Source of the DNA: Rattus norvegicus
Taxonomy: Eukaryota; Chordata; Mammalia; Rodentia; Muridae
NCBI RefSeq assembly: GCF_036323735.1
Contig: NC_086024.1
Location: forward strand, 60,859,924-60,923,923
Length of the DNA stretch: 64,000 bases
Direction of reading: 5' to 3'
The notes beneath the pieces are model-generated. The model was not told where the DNA came from. It did not search any database and saw only the letters and a list, made by a program, of their open reading frames with translations. Positions 11,487-23,663 of the stretch are shown piece after piece (within the stretch, counting starts at the first letter, position 1; each line of letters starts with the position of its first letter). Position numbers and translations under genes: made by a program.

Positions 11487-12733
11487 ACTGTGTCATAAAC
11501 CTTTACAATAGTAAAGAAAGGCATTTTTGTTTAGTTCTATTTTGTTCTATTTTGCTGTAAAAAATTACATGAAATTATTACCTTCAAATAATACATACAG
11601 TTGTTAAGTGTATTATCCTGCATATCAGAGGCTGAACAGTGAGTTGTCTCAGTAGAATAAAATCAAGATGCTCTATGTGGCTGTGTTCTTTTCTAAAAGC
11701 ATATGAAGAGTTCATTTCACCTTTGATATCATCATCGTTAGCAGTAGTAAGGATGGGCATGCCATGTTTCACTAGCAGAGACTCACCTTAGGTCACCAGG
11801 GTGAGAAACACCTTGATCATGGATTGATCTTCTTGGCCTAGAAGAAACCATTTACAAGTTCTTCTAAGGTGGTTCCTTTCCTTTATCTTTGAAACATTCC
11901 ATAAATGTTTAGATCATCACAGAACAGAACTCTTCCTACTTCAGTAGCCTTATCTCTTTCTAATTTCCTTCTGTTCCCCACTTCTCAGGACTTCAGTGGG
12001 TCAAAAAGATCATTGAGAATAATCTTTCTTTTACCCAAAGATCTTATCATATTTACAAAGTCTGCTTTACTACACAGGATAACTTACTTATAGTGTAATC
12101 TTTAGACATAGACATAGTTGGGAAATGGTAGTCTCTTCTTCCTCCCAGCTGACAAACCTCTAGTGTGCCACTTGAGATAGACGCTAAGATTCTCAAGCCA
12201 ATTTAAGCATGGAAAGGAGGAAGAACAGAAAAGAAATCATGGGTTTAGAGAAATTAAGGTAATAAATAAATAGAGAAAGCTTTAAGAAGTAAGGAGAAAG
12301 ATAGAGGTACAGATAGAAATCACATCTAAATGTCCCCAGTTTTGATGGTGATTCAGGGAATGATTCTTAGAGGCCAGTTTCTACCCATACACTTTAAAAG
12401 GAGTTGTCAGATGAGAGGAGGGTTGAAAGTCACAACAGGAGGTACTGGGGGTACTGGGAGGAAGTCAGAAAGTCAAAGGATAGCAAGTGGGAGGTGAGAA
12501 ATAAAGGGAGCAACTGAAAATTTGAGCCTCCAGAAGTGCATATGAATAAGCAAACATGTAGCTATGTTAGGTTAACTGCGTCTCTGGAACCTATAAAAAC
12601 ATATTTGGATTATAGGCATGGATTGTGTGTAGAGCCCTTTTTCTTTTTATGTATAAGAATGAATACTGGAATACATGGCTCTTGGAAAATGACATGTGAT
12701 TTTGATTCACTGCCTATTATGTAAGCTGGAGCG
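11487..12733. other. Unique intergenic DNA, no gene seen
   Basis: AT-rich unique sequence directly right of the old L1. Short frames (11584-11772, 11905-12093, 12536-12724) lack any recognisable family. Confidence 0.5.
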
Positions 12734-12766
12734 ATCTCTCTCTCTCTCTTTCTATCTCTCTCTCTT

Positions 12767-12840
<74 letters not shown>
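12734..12840. repeat. Compound (CT)n-(TG)n microsatellite
   Basis: A CT tract with a few TTTC interruptions (12734-12809) is followed directly by TG (12810-12839). The long CT/TG-coded frames on both strands here are artefacts of the repeat. Confidence 0.97.
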
Positions 12841-12843
<3 letters not shown>

Positions 12844-12844
12844 T

Positions 12845-13075
12845 GTGCACATGTATATACCACAGGAACTCGGGTATTATTCCAGGTAACTCTTCAAATA
12901 AGCCAGACAGACTAGCCTGTGAGTCACAGGTATCTATTCATATCCATCTCTCCAACATTGGGGTGATGATTGAACATTACCAAATGCACATTTTGTGAGT
13001 GCTGCAGATCAAATCCAGCTCCCTATGCTTCCAAAGTAAATATTTTTAGCAACTAATCTATCTCTCCAGCCAGAA
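12845..13075 (-). mobile_element. Degraded B3/B4-type SINE (minus strand)
   Basis: The right end, read on the minus strand, is GGCTGGAGAGATAGATTAGT followed by a decayed B box (CTGGATTTGATCTGC). That is the tRNA-like head of a B2/B3-class SINE. The left end abuts the TG microsatellite, as is usual for these elements. Confidence 0.7.
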
Positions 13076-13309
13076 GATCAGTTGTTAGTGATTTTCACCT
13101 TATATATAGGAACTATAGGACAACAAAACTATCAAAAAGGGACACGTCAATGACTTGACAATAGAGCTCTCTCTTTTGGAGAGAGACCATTAATTAGCAG
13201 TGATTTTGACAGTCAAAAACCATTTAAATGTAGCTTGAATTAATTTAATAGTTAATAGATTACCACTGGAAAGTTTTAAAAAGCAAATCATAATTACAGA
13301 TAAGAATTA

Positions 13310-13450
13310 ACCACTGTGCTCTTGTACAGGGCCTGGGTTTTCTTCCCAGTATCCAGATGGTAGCTGGAAAGCAACCATTTATGATTCCAGTTCTAGAGAG
13401 TCACACATACACATAATATAAAAATTAAAAAAATTTAAAATAAAATTAAA
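13310..13450 (+). mobile_element. Decayed B2/B3-type SINE remnant
   Basis: GGGCCTGGGTTTTCTTCCCAG resembles a B box. It is followed by ATCCAGATGGTAGCTGGAAA and GATTCCAGTTCTAGAG, matching the body of a B2/B3 SINE, then an A-rich tail (13420-13450). The head is eroded. Confidence 0.55.
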
Positions 13451-14061
13451 TTAACCAGTAATACAACAGCAATTTATTTAGATGAAAGTAATCACTTATT
13501 GCTGTGCAATAGCAATTATAGTCATTTACACAAAAATGAATTGTTTCTTTGTTCCATGAAATGGTACCAATATATTTACCACAAGACTCTTTATTTTTTT
13601 TCTCCACATAGTATTAGCTCGATCTAAATAGGTTGCTAATATTCATCAGCTTTTCTCATACCAATGAAGAAATTTCCTACATTAAAAAAAAAGTATTGCA
13701 GTATATATTATATGTAAAATGACATCAAAGTAGAAGATAACGAAAGTGTGAGTTATAAAGAGTCCTAAAAGGCAAGGGATGTTACAGTACAGAGCACATA
13801 ATGTACAAGTTGTCATGTTAATTTCACAAGAGATAAACAGGGAGAGGACGAAGTAATTCAGTCATTCATGAACAGATCTGGGAAATACAGCAACAATTGT
13901 AGTTCTAAGGCAACACCCAAGTTTTAAGATGGTCAGAGACTCAGAACACAAACACATGGGGAAATTACATCAACAGAGAGGAGAGAATGAGAAAGACAGG
14001 CAACCAGCAGCAAGGATAAGACTTCAGAAGAAAATTCCCTGAAGTAGAATATACATGCATG
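13451..14061. other. Unique intergenic DNA
   Basis: No recognised repeat, gene or RNA. Confidence 0.5.
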
Positions 14062-14102
14062 TACACACACACACACACACACACACACGCACGCACGCAC
14101 AC
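14062..14102. repeat. (CA)n-(CGCA)n microsatellite
   Basis: A CA run with CGCA units at its right end. Confidence 0.95.
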
Positions 14103-14263
14103 ATTTGCATTAAATTTGGATGTCTCAATAAACTTTCATGAACACATAAAAATTAACAGTGTTCAATCAATAAAATTACACACACAACTGAAACTCTAGT
14201 GACATCCTAGATTGAAATCCAATTGCTAAATCAAGATGTTAGAGACTAATAAATTTATTCATA

Positions 14264-14407
<144 letters not shown>

Positions 14408-16279
14408 GGGAGAGCAATGAATCCTTAAATCTGAAATGTATACTCCATGACTTTAAATCGCTTAGTGTACTTTACAGGGGTCATTTTGTTCTTTTTGGGA
14501 AAAATTAGCAAGTTTTATTTGCAGTAATCTTGTATCAGCCATAGTCAACAGACTTGCCTTCTCCCTGACCTACTAGTAATTTGCCCATCTTTTTTATAAA
14601 CGTTAGTTTGACTACATGTAAATCTAACTGATGATAAATTATTCTTAGAAGCAAATCTTTTTAATTTTATATTAATTAGTGTAAGTTTTAGTTATAGTCA
14701 CAATAGTGGTTTATATTTATATTTAAAACAAAACAAAAAACATGAGGTTGAGAATAGATTGCCATTTAATGGCAGTAATCTTAGTTCCTTTGGTTTTTCT
14801 TTTCAAAGTATCTCCCTAAAATTTGGGAAAAACATTTTGTTGTTGATTTGAAATGACTTTGCTGGGAATATAATAAATCAGTACTACTAATGCTGATTTT
14901 AGATATTTAAAGTGCTCATTTTTATATAAAAATTATGGAAGTACATTGACTAATCAACAAAATTAAAACTATTGTCTTTAATGCTGATTTAGTTGCATAA
15001 TAGTGTCCATGACTTACTGTAGGATGTTGTCACCAAATGACTACTCTTTTCTTTCCTGTTGTATAAATGCTGGAAAAAAACAAATCACTTACTTGCCAAG
15101 AATGCTACAATGGTGTGATAATCAAGACCCATTACAGTGACTTTCTGTTTAATGACCCACTTTAATGACTATTGGGTTGTGGCTTCTAGTTTATATGCTC
15201 TGTGTTGGATATTAGTAGACCAGTAATAGTCTGATATATACTTTCATGTTTTCTAAAGTATATGTCCTTTGTGTCTGAATTATTTTTTATTTAAGTATGT
15301 CAATGGCAACTTTGATCCTTCAGTTATTAATTGATTTAAATGTGTACAGGCTGTTCTCTTCATAAAATAACACAACACATCTTTACCTTTCTCTATGTAT
15401 ATGCATAGCAAATAGGAGGCTTTATTTTTCATGACCTTTGTGTCCAAATATATTACAAAGCTTCTGAATGAATATGCTTTTTATGACAAGCACTAGCTCT
15501 GATTTGAGAGGGGTTTTAAGTCAAGTATGGGTAGCAAACAGTGGGAAGTTTAGCCTTATGAAGAACTGTAAATGTTAGCAAGTAAAGCTCAGAAAAATCA
15601 CTAAAAATTATATAAATCTTAAGTTTAACTTAAATAATTTCTAGGCTAGCATAATTCCGATAATGTTATCATCTGTATATTTTATGGTATTTATTAGGTA
15701 ATATATAAGCATTGATTCATTATGACTTGGTGAGTGGGTAAAAACAGAGACCCAAAACATGTAGCAAGTTGCACCGACCTCATTTGTGGTACAGAAGCAT
15801 CCGTTTTTGCACAGGAAGAATCAGCAGAATTGGGTAGCTAGTTACAACCTTTTTTTTTTCCTGTGTTCTTTCTTAGTCATTATCTTTCAGCCCTTAGTCT
15901 CCACATTTCCTATTTGCAAAATCATCAAAATTATTCAGAAAAATTGACTGATAAAGAGCAAGGGATAACTTACATGAAAATCAAGTAAAAATTTAGAAAT
16001 AGTAAAACATTTCATAGAATTGTTTGAAAATTTGAAGACATACCAAAGGTAATGCATTTTAGCAGAGTGCCTACAAGTTAGGACCATTGTGAATATAACA
16101 AAGGTTTTAGGACATGACATGGATAACTCAGTCTACAGTGTGGTGAGAGATGTTTTATCAAGTAATAGTTGAATACATTAAAATTTAAAGCACATGGTGG
16201 AAAGCTGTAGGGATGATATTTTGAATGGGAGAGAAAATAAACATAAATCCTCAGGGTCCTCTAAAGCAGATGGGGGTCT
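14408..16279. other. Unique AT-rich intergenic DNA
   Basis: No gene, RNA or recognisable repeat. Only short frames occur, such as 15935-16120 on the minus strand, with no family match. Confidence 0.5.
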
Positions 16280-16390
16280 CAGTATATGCCTGTGGTCTTA
16301 GCACTTTGGGGTGAAAACAGGAAGACCATGAGTGTCAGGTCACCCTGAGCTCCATGAACTTAGTCACACAAACAAAATCAGAAACAAGAG
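16280..16390 (+). mobile_element. Old B1-type SINE
   Basis: TGCCTGTGGTCTTAGCACTT followed by GGAAGACCATGAGTGTCAGG and CACCCTGAGCTCCATGAACT follows the 7SL-derived B1 consensus with many changes. An A-rich tail follows (about 16370-16390). Confidence 0.7.
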
Positions 16391-17489
16391 TATACTGATT
16401 GAAAGGAAAAATGAGAAATGCAGAGTAAGGATTTTAAAATCAGAAGTCCCTATCATACCTCAGAAAAGGTAGTCAGAGTAGATAGTATTAATAGTAGGAC
16501 TAGAAACAATGTATAGGGTCACTCCATTAACTCTTCAATGAGTGAGCATAATAAGCAAGAGGTGGGACCCGTTAGGAAACAATTGTCCCCTGTTTAGGCA
16601 AAAATGATACCAGACCGATGGTGGACTGGCTGACCAAAGATGACTGAATTCTGGCTACATTTTGAAAAAAGTGTTGATGAAATTTGATGATGGATTTTAT
16701 ATGGGATTTAAGAAATAAGTAATAAAATATGGAAAACGTAGGTCTGGGCAAGAACAGAGGTTGTTTACTGCAAGAAAAATAGTATGGGAAAGGATGATTG
16801 GTAGAATGGAGCTCAGGAGTTTCGGTTTCAAAAAATTGCCACAAACCAAATTGAAAGGTTAACTTCATTCTAAATGTTAACTGTGAGTCAATAGTTTTAA
16901 TGTAATCATCATTGTGTTAAATGTCAATGATTTCAGTTAATTTTTTTATGCAGAAATACTCCTGTTCTGATTCTTCATGTAACTTTATATTGAATCACAC
17001 TTTCATGAGGTAAGGGTGAAGAAGCCGTTGCCAAGCCTCTTCAACTGCATCAAACCCAGTTTCATGGACTTGTAAGCAGTAATTATACAGTTAAGTAAAA
17101 AAAAGAAAAATCTATCTTCACTACATTCACTGGTTGTTTTAATACGAATTATGGGCCAGATGATATTTGAAAACCTGTTTTTTTAAAGACTAGAAGTATC
17201 TTTTACAGTTTAGGAGACTACTCAAAACTTCTTAAATGTCAGATGATTTTATTAGCCATCATGTAATTAATATTCTGTTGAAGATTTGGAAATATAAATA
17301 CCATTATTCCTTTTGAGATTGATTTTTTTAATGGTAGGTCAAATATTTTATCTTACATCACACAATTAGGTTATGTAGCAAATTTCAAAACACACTTCTA
17401 GTATAGCAAAGATATAGTCTGAATTTAAGGATCCATAATACATATGACAGTTTTATTCTCTTATTCAGTCCACTATCCAGCAATGCAGA
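16391..17489. other. Unique intergenic DNA
   Basis: A 98-codon minus-strand frame (16572-16868) has no recognisable family and poor protein-like composition. Nothing else is supported. Confidence 0.45.
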
Positions 17490-17680
17490 AATCTTTTTAC
17501 TGGATATTTTAGGTATTTACATTTCAAATGTTTTCCCTTTCCTGGTCCCTCCCTTGCCATCCCCCTCCCCCTATGAGAATGCTCCCCTTCCCACCTATCC
17601 CTGCCCACCTCAATGCACTGGCATTCCCTTACAATAGAGAATTGAATCTTCATAGGACCAAGGGCTTCTACTTCTATTGA
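17490..17680 (-). mobile_element. 5'-truncated L1 3'-UTR fragment
   Basis: T-rich left end with TTTACATTTCAAATG (complement of the CATTTGAAATGTAAA end of murid L1), then the C-rich tract and the CACTGGCATTCCCTTACA and AGGACCAAGGGCTTCT blocks shared with other L1 3' UTRs here. It ends at a hairpin (17680-17699). Confidence 0.8.
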
Positions 17681-17699
17681 TTGCTCCTTCGGGAGCAAT
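17680..17699. other. Perfect 8-bp hairpin with TTCG loop
   Basis: ATTGCTCC, TTCG, GGAGCAAT: eight paired bases closed by the C(TTCG)G loop, an unusually stable tetraloop when in RNA. It marks the right edge of the L1 fragment. It may be a by-product of the truncation junction. Confidence 0.7.
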
Positions 17700-17744
17700 A
17701 TAGCAATCTTAATTTTGTAGTTTCCCATTTAAAACTTAAATCAT

Positions 17745-18240
17745 GTATTTTTTATTGGATATTTTTTATTTACATTTCAAAGATCATCTCCTTTCCCAGT
17801 TTCACCTCCAGAAACCTGTTTCTCCCACTGATTCTACAAGGGTGCTCCCCAACCCAACCACTCACTCCCACATCCCCGCCCTGACATTCCCTTACACTGG
17901 GGCCTCAAGCCCTGACAGGACCAAGGCATCTCCTCCCATTGATACCCGACAAGGCCATCCTCTGCTACATATGTGAATGGAGCCATAGGTCCATCCCTGT
18001 GTACTCGGGATAGTGGTTTAGTCCCTGGGAGCTCTGAGGAGTCTGCTTGGTTGATATTATTCTTCTTATGGGGTTGCAAACCCCTTCAGCTCCTTCAGTC
18101 CTTTCTCTGACTCCTCCATTGTGGATCCCGTTCTCAGTTTAATGATTGACTGCAAACATCAGCTTCTGTATTTGTCAGGCTCTGGCAGAGCTTCTCAGGA
18201 GACAGCTATGTCAAGCTCCTGTTAGAAAATTTGATTTAAC
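17745..18240 (-). mobile_element. L1 3'-UTR fragment (minus strand)
   Basis: T-rich start with TTTACATTTCAAAG, then the blocks ACTGGGGCCTCAAGCC, GACAAGGCCATCCTCTGCTA, TGGGGTTGCAAACCCCTTCA and GGCAGAGCTTCTCAGGAGAC of the murid L1 3' UTR. An 8-bp repeat TAAATCAT occurs at 17737-17744 and 18241-18248. It may be the TSD, but it is short. Confidence 0.82.
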
Positions 18241-18254
18241 TAAATCATAATGAT

Positions 18255-18870
18255 TTCCTCTAAAGTAGAGAGATTGTTGGGCTTGATTACAGTCATCTAA
18301 TGGTCTCCTTGATCCTGGCCCTTACAATCCTTTCTCCTACTCTTCAGAAAGATTCTTGAGCTCCACTTAATGTTTGTTGTGGGTATCTGCATCTCTTTCT
18401 ATTAGTTACTAGCTGAAGCCTCTTTGATGACAACTGGGCTAGTATATATGAAAATAGCAGAATATCTTTATGAATCATTTCACTGTCTTTTTTCTCTAGT
18501 TACAATTTGGTTCGGTTCTAGGTCTCTAGCCTATCAACTCTCTGGGTCCTGTTCTGGCAGTGTCATTGCATGGGTCTCAATCTGTCTCAATCTGGACCAG
18601 TTATTGGTTGGCCACTCCCACAATTTCTCTACCACCTTTACCCCTAGCACATCTTGTAGGCAGAAAATATTGTAGGTCAAAAGTTTTGAGGCCTAACACT
18701 CCACTTGGAGTTTTCCATGGTTTCAAGAAATGGCTAGTTCAGGCTCTATAACCCCCCTGCTAAGAGTCTTACCTACTTCATCCTCCTCGATTCCCATTTT
18801 ACTATGTTTCTAGGTAGACCCAGAGATATTCCCCAATTCCAGGTATTGCTTCCTGTCTGCTCCCCCCACC
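18255..18870 (-). mobile_element. Older L1 3'-UTR fragment (minus strand)
   Basis: Lx-type 3' UTR blocks: GATTGTTGGGCTTGATTACA, GATCCTGGCCCTTACAATCC, GATGACAACTGGGCTAG and ACCAGTTATTGGTTGGCCAC. It ends against a CT microsatellite. Confidence 0.8.
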
Positions 18871-18872
18871 CC

Positions 18873-18876
<4 letters not shown>

Positions 18877-18911
<35 letters not shown>
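18877..18911. repeat. (CT)n microsatellite
   Basis: A pure CT run at the edge of L1 3'-UTR sequence. Confidence 0.95.
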
Positions 18912-18915
<4 letters not shown>

Positions 18916-18959
18916 CTCATCGCCCTACCTTACTGATACCACATTAAAAAACCAGAGAA

Positions 18960-19370
18960 TTAACTTACCTTGGTTCATAGAGACTGAACCAACAGCTGGG
19001 GTTTTGCATAGGTCTAGCCTAGGTTCTCTGAGTATATGTTACGGTTGTCTAGCTTGATTTTCTTGAAACCCTAAGAGTAAGAGCAGAGGCTGTCTCTGAG
19101 TCTTTTGCTTCCTTTGGGGAAACTTTCACACATACATTGTAATCTGCCTTGTCTAGGGCATGTGCCTAGTCTTACTGTAATTGGATGTACTATGTCAGGT
19201 TGATATCCACAGGAGACCTGCTCTTTTGAAGTAAAATGGAAATATGTGTGGGTGGGAGGTAGGGATGGAGAGACTGGAAAGACAGGAGAGGGAGAGGAAA
19301 CTGTAGTCAGGATATAATATATGAAGGAAGAATAAATAAATAAATTGTAAAAAAAAGAATTCATCATCTT
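18960..19370 (+). mobile_element. L1-type 3' end, plus strand
   Basis: TACCTTGGTTCATAGAGACT leads to a purine-rich stretch (19240-19310), then GGATATAATATATGAAGGAA and AATAAATAAATAAATTG, a common end of old murid L1s. The family call rests on remembered consensus blocks, so it is less certain than the others. Confidence 0.6.
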
Positions 19371-19586
19371 CAGTATAGAATTAGGGCCCAACACTGTCAA
19401 TAAATAGTTGTGTAGTATTGCAACAAACAGTTCTTCCTGGATAGAAATATGATAAACTTCAGAGGTTTTCCTGGAAATTTACTGGGAAAATACATGTGTG
19501 GGGGGGTGTGGTATGTAGTGTTTTTATATTCTTTACCCTTGTACTTTATTGTCATATTATTATTAACTTTGAAGAACTTGTTCTAC

Positions 19587-20387
19587 CTGTAGTGTTTTTT
19601 GAGTTTATTTTATATTAATCATTTTATTCATTTATATTTCAAGTGATATGTCCCTTCCTGGTTACCACTCCACAAACCCCCAATCCCATCTCCCCTCCCC
19701 CCTCTCCCTTTTGCCTCTAAGAGAGTACTCCTTTACCCACTCACCCACTCCAGCCTTCCTGCTTTAGCCTTCCCATACACTGGAGGATCAATCCTCCACA
19801 GGACCAAGGGTCTCCCCTCACATTGATGTCAGATAAAGTCATTCTCTGCTACTTACTATATCTGGAACCATGGCTACTTCTGTGTATACTATTTGGATGG
19901 TGGTTTAGTTCCTGGGAACTCTGGGTGGTTCAGTTAGCTGATATTGTTCTTCCTATGGGGTTGTAATCCCCTCCATCTCCTTCGGTCCTTCCCCTAGCTC
20001 TTCTCTTGGAGTCCCTGGGCTCAGTCCAATGGCAGGCTGTATCTGCATCCATATTGCTCAGGTGCTGGCAGAACTTCACATCTTGGTGTCAGCAAGAGTG
20101 TGGGGTTTAGTGTCTGCAGATGGGATGGATCCCTAGGTCTCTGGATAACCTATCCTTTAGTCTCTGTTCCATTTTTTGTCCTTGTCTTTCCTAGGTTAAA
20201 AATATTGAGATGGGTTGGTGGCCCCATCCCTCAACTGCAGGTCATGCCTATCTACTAGAGGTGGTGTCTACAGGTTGTATCTCACCTTTAGTGTGTATTT
20301 CAGCTAAAGTCATCAAGCCTTGGGGCCTGGGAGACTCTCACTTCCCTGGAGTCTGGGACTTTCCGGTGGCTACCCACTGTAGTGTTT
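19587..20387 (-). mobile_element. 5'-truncated L1 3' end with 11-bp TSD
   Basis: The body at 19598-20376 starts T-rich and carries the usual C-rich tract, ACTGGAGGATCAATCC and TGGGGTTGTAATCCCCTC, then upstream 3'-UTR blocks to GGTGGCTACCCA. The 11-bp repeat CTGTAGTGTTT flanks it at 19587-19597 and 20377-20387. The right copy is followed by AATAG, so the cut site TGTTT/AA fits L1 endonuclease. Confidence 0.87.
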
Positions 20388-20476
20388 AATAGTAAAAATT
20401 AATTTAATAGTAAAAATGAGAGTGCCCATTCTCATATTTAGCAATCACAAGACATAAGTGTCAAATGTCTTTTAAA

Positions 20477-20692
20477 AGAGAGCTTTTCAGGCTGGAGAGA
20501 TGGCTCAGTGGTTAAGAGCACTGACTGCTCTTCCAAAGGTCCTGAGTTCAAATCCCAGCAACCACATGTTGGCTTACAGCCATCTGTAATGAGATTTGAT
20601 TCCCTATTCTGGTGTGTCTGAAGACAGCCACAGTGTACTTATATATGATAAATAAATAAATCTAAAAAAAAAGAGAGAGAGAGAACTTTTCA
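20477..20692 (+). mobile_element. B2 SINE with imperfect 13-bp TSD
   Basis: GGCTGGAGAGATGGCTCAGT at 20490 onward is the B2 head, with the A box TGGCTCAGTGG and B box GAGTTCAAATCC (Pol III promoter). The body CAACCACATGTTGGCTTACA and an A-rich tail with AATAAATAAATAAATC follow (to about 20670). AGAGAGCTTTTCA (20477-20489) recurs with one change at 20680-20692. It is well preserved, hence fairly young. Confidence 0.92.
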
Positions 20693-22620
20693 AAGGCTAA
20701 AACAAAACATAATTATCCTATAAGAGAAATAGAATCTTAAGACCTTACTATCGATTAAACTATAACAAACCTAATTTTAAACTGACACAGCAACATTAAG
20801 AATTCATAATCAGCCTGGGTTACATTGAAAGATTTGTATCAAAATAAAAATTAAAACAAATAAAACACAAAAGTATTTCTTTTCTAGAGAATCCTTAAGT
20901 ACTTGAAGTTAGTAATGTCTAGGAGGTCTTCTTATTATCTTGGTACTGTGTAAGCATAACTGGGGAAAAGTTGCATGGTTTTATGAAGTGATCATAGATT
21001 TTCTAACTCTGGTTTTAGAGAAGTCATTAGATGCAACATATGTATTTCTTAGTAAGCCTCCTATTTTATTTAGTAACAGATTTGTTTATTGTATTCAATT
21101 ATTTTTGGTGTAGTCTTTCCCAATAATAACAATATAGAAACTTGAGAAGAATAAATATATATTCAGTCTGGTTGAAAAAGACAGAAGCGCTTTGTGACAT
21201 TTCAGAGACCAAAAGCAGCACAAAGTAGAGTGATAGTTGTTGAAAATAGATGAATCATATTTAGAAACAATTGAAAGGGATTGGATTTAGTTGTTATTTT
21301 TTCCTTTTAAGTTAATGGAAATGAGGAAGGTAATATGATTCAGCAGATTGATAAAGGAGATTAGTCATCACAAGTGCACTTTTAGAAATAGGTGAACATT
21401 ATATATCAATATTTTATATGAAGTTTCTATAAATATGCTTATTATTTTCCTGGGGGGGCTATAATAGCTTTTCTTGATGGTAAGGAGTGCCTGAAGTAAA
21501 ATTTTATGACCTACTTATAAACTCCTAAAAGAAGGTTTAGAATGGAAAGATGATAGGACATTTAATATCAGTACTTAAATAGAAACTTCTGAGTCTCATA
21601 TTTGTTTGAAAATAGTAACCGCAGTTAGAGTATCTCCCAGAGGTGTATTTTCTTTAGCTACATCTCAAAGTAGAGCTAATTCCAACAGTGTGCTCTGTGT
21701 CTGCTCAATGTCAGTACTAAACACTGTTCTCCACTTTCCTCCTATTTCTACTTGAGAACTTTAAAGAACCCCATACAATAAAGTATCCATAGAAATTGCA
21801 TTTAGAATTAAGGTTTTCATTGATTAAGATTGTAAGCTAATACATTTCCTTCCTTTGAAAGGAGAAATTCTGGAAGTTAATGACTAAAGACATTTGAGAA
21901 ACTTACGTTAGAGAAAGTGTTATCTACCATATCTAATCATACAAGTACATTTATCATTAATTAGAATCAGCAAATACATTATTATAAGAGCCTATAAGTT
22001 ACTTTGTGTTTTTATATGAATTATTTTAGTTCTGAGCAAAACTGTGAGTTGTGACTTCCTTATGATTCTCAGTGTTTATCAACTAGGAATGATGAGAATC
22101 ATTTTGTTTATATTGAAACAGCTGGTAAATGGTGGGTACATGGCTTGGTTCTTCTGAAACTATTTGTACATCCAATCCTCTGTTCTTTAGAACAGCAGGA
22201 GTGTTTTATGACACAATGCAACTTTTCAATGATTGAATTCTGAAACTAATCACTTTAAATACCAAAATCAGTCAATTTTTAAAGTAAGATGGTTTTTTAA
22301 AAAGCAGTTATCAGGTAGTGAATATTTAATTACTTGAATGTTTCAGTTAAGTGAATAAGATTCTTAGTCTGAATTTCAGTGAGTTTACAATCAGTGATGT
22401 AGACTGACAGTTCATATCTGCAGTAATGTGCAGAGGGACCAATGCTTCTGGATTTAATCCTGAGCTCGGTAGGAGACTAAGGAGACCTAAAGGCCACCTC
22501 TCCCTCAAATCTATATTTCTCAGTGCAGACTCAAGACAACATAGCCCTGGAAGATGCTATGATGAAAGCAGCACAGAAACTCAGAATGCTTATGAACATG
22601 TCATTTGAGCAGGGACTACA
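20693..22620. other. Unique intergenic DNA
   Basis: Mostly unique AT-rich sequence. CAGCCTGGGTTACATTGAAA at about 20812 with an A-rich continuation (to 20870) may be the tail of a B1 SINE. No gene is supported. Confidence 0.5.
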
Positions 22621-23397
22621 TGCCAGATTTTTTGCATTAATTTATGTGTTCACTTTATATCCAGATCACAGTCCTCCTCTCCTCTCAGCACTTTCTCTTC
22701 TTCCCCTCTCCTATATGAAGGGAAAGGTGCCACCCTAGGGTATCAACCTACTTTGGTACCTCAAGTCACCCCAGGACTAGTCACCCCTCTCCTACTGAGG
22801 CCAGACAAGGCAGTCAGAAGAACAATATCCACAGGTAGACAACAGAGTCAGAGTAGGCCTCGTCTCAAGGTGTTGGGGGAACCTCATGAAGACCAAGCTG
22901 CATTTCTGCTATGTATGTACAGGGGGCCTACATCCAGCCCCTTTATGCTCTTTAGTTGGTGGTTCAGTCTCTATGAACCCCCAAACATCCAGATTAGTTG
23001 ACTCTATTGGTCTTCCTGTAGAGTCATTATTCCCTCCTGGTTCCTCAATCCTTCCCCCAACTTCTCCAGAAGACTTCCCCAGCAGGAACTAGTGTTTTGC
23101 TATGAGTCTGTGTATTGCTTTCAGTCAGCTGCTGAGTGGAGCCTCTTAGAGTACAATTATGCTAGGCTTCTGTTTGCAAGCATAACAGAGTATCATTAAT
23201 AGTCTAAGTGACTTGTTCTTGCCCATGGGATGGGTCTCAAGTTGAGCCAGTTCATTAGTTGCCCATTCCCTTGGTCTCTACTCCTTCTTTGTCCCTGTAC
23301 TTCTGGTAGGCAGCACAAATTTTGGGGGGAGGCTTTTGTGGGTGAGTTTATATTCTTATCCCTCCACTAGGAGTCTTGCCTGTTTGCCAGATTTTTT
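22621..23397 (-). mobile_element. 5'-truncated L1 3' end with 13-bp TSD
   Basis: The body at 22634-23384 starts with the complement of a TAAAGTGAACACATAAATTAAT-like tail, then a pyrimidine-rich tract and 3'-UTR blocks such as CTGAGGCCAGACAAGGCAGT and GCCCATGGGATGGGTCTCAA. TGCCAGATTTTTT flanks it at 22621-22633 and 23385-23397. The right copy runs on into T/AATAG, a typical L1 cut site. Confidence 0.87.
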
Positions 23398-23663
23398 TAA
23401 TAGTCTTTATTTGTAAAATGGAGCAACTTTCATGAAAAGGGAGAGCCATGCAAACTAAATATTTAAATATAGTTAAAAGTATACTGACTGAGGAAAAGAG
23501 CAGCAGCCAATTCTTCTCTAGGATCTATGATCTGAAACAGCCACAAGCACTTGGCTAGGTTTAGAGGAGGGCCAAGAGTTTCTTCCATATTGAGAATGAC
23601 GAATCCAACTAAGCAGCTTGACCTTGAATAATTTCAAACAAACTAAAAAAAAAATCTAACAAG

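Noticed and set aside
12610..12998. Frames of 80-100 codons with RERE and SLSL runs
   Set aside because: They are repeat-coded by the compound CT/TG microsatellite.
16572..16868. A 98-codon minus-strand frame, considered as a retrocopy
   Set aside because: No recognisable protein, no A tail and no TSD; nothing supports a processed pseudogene.
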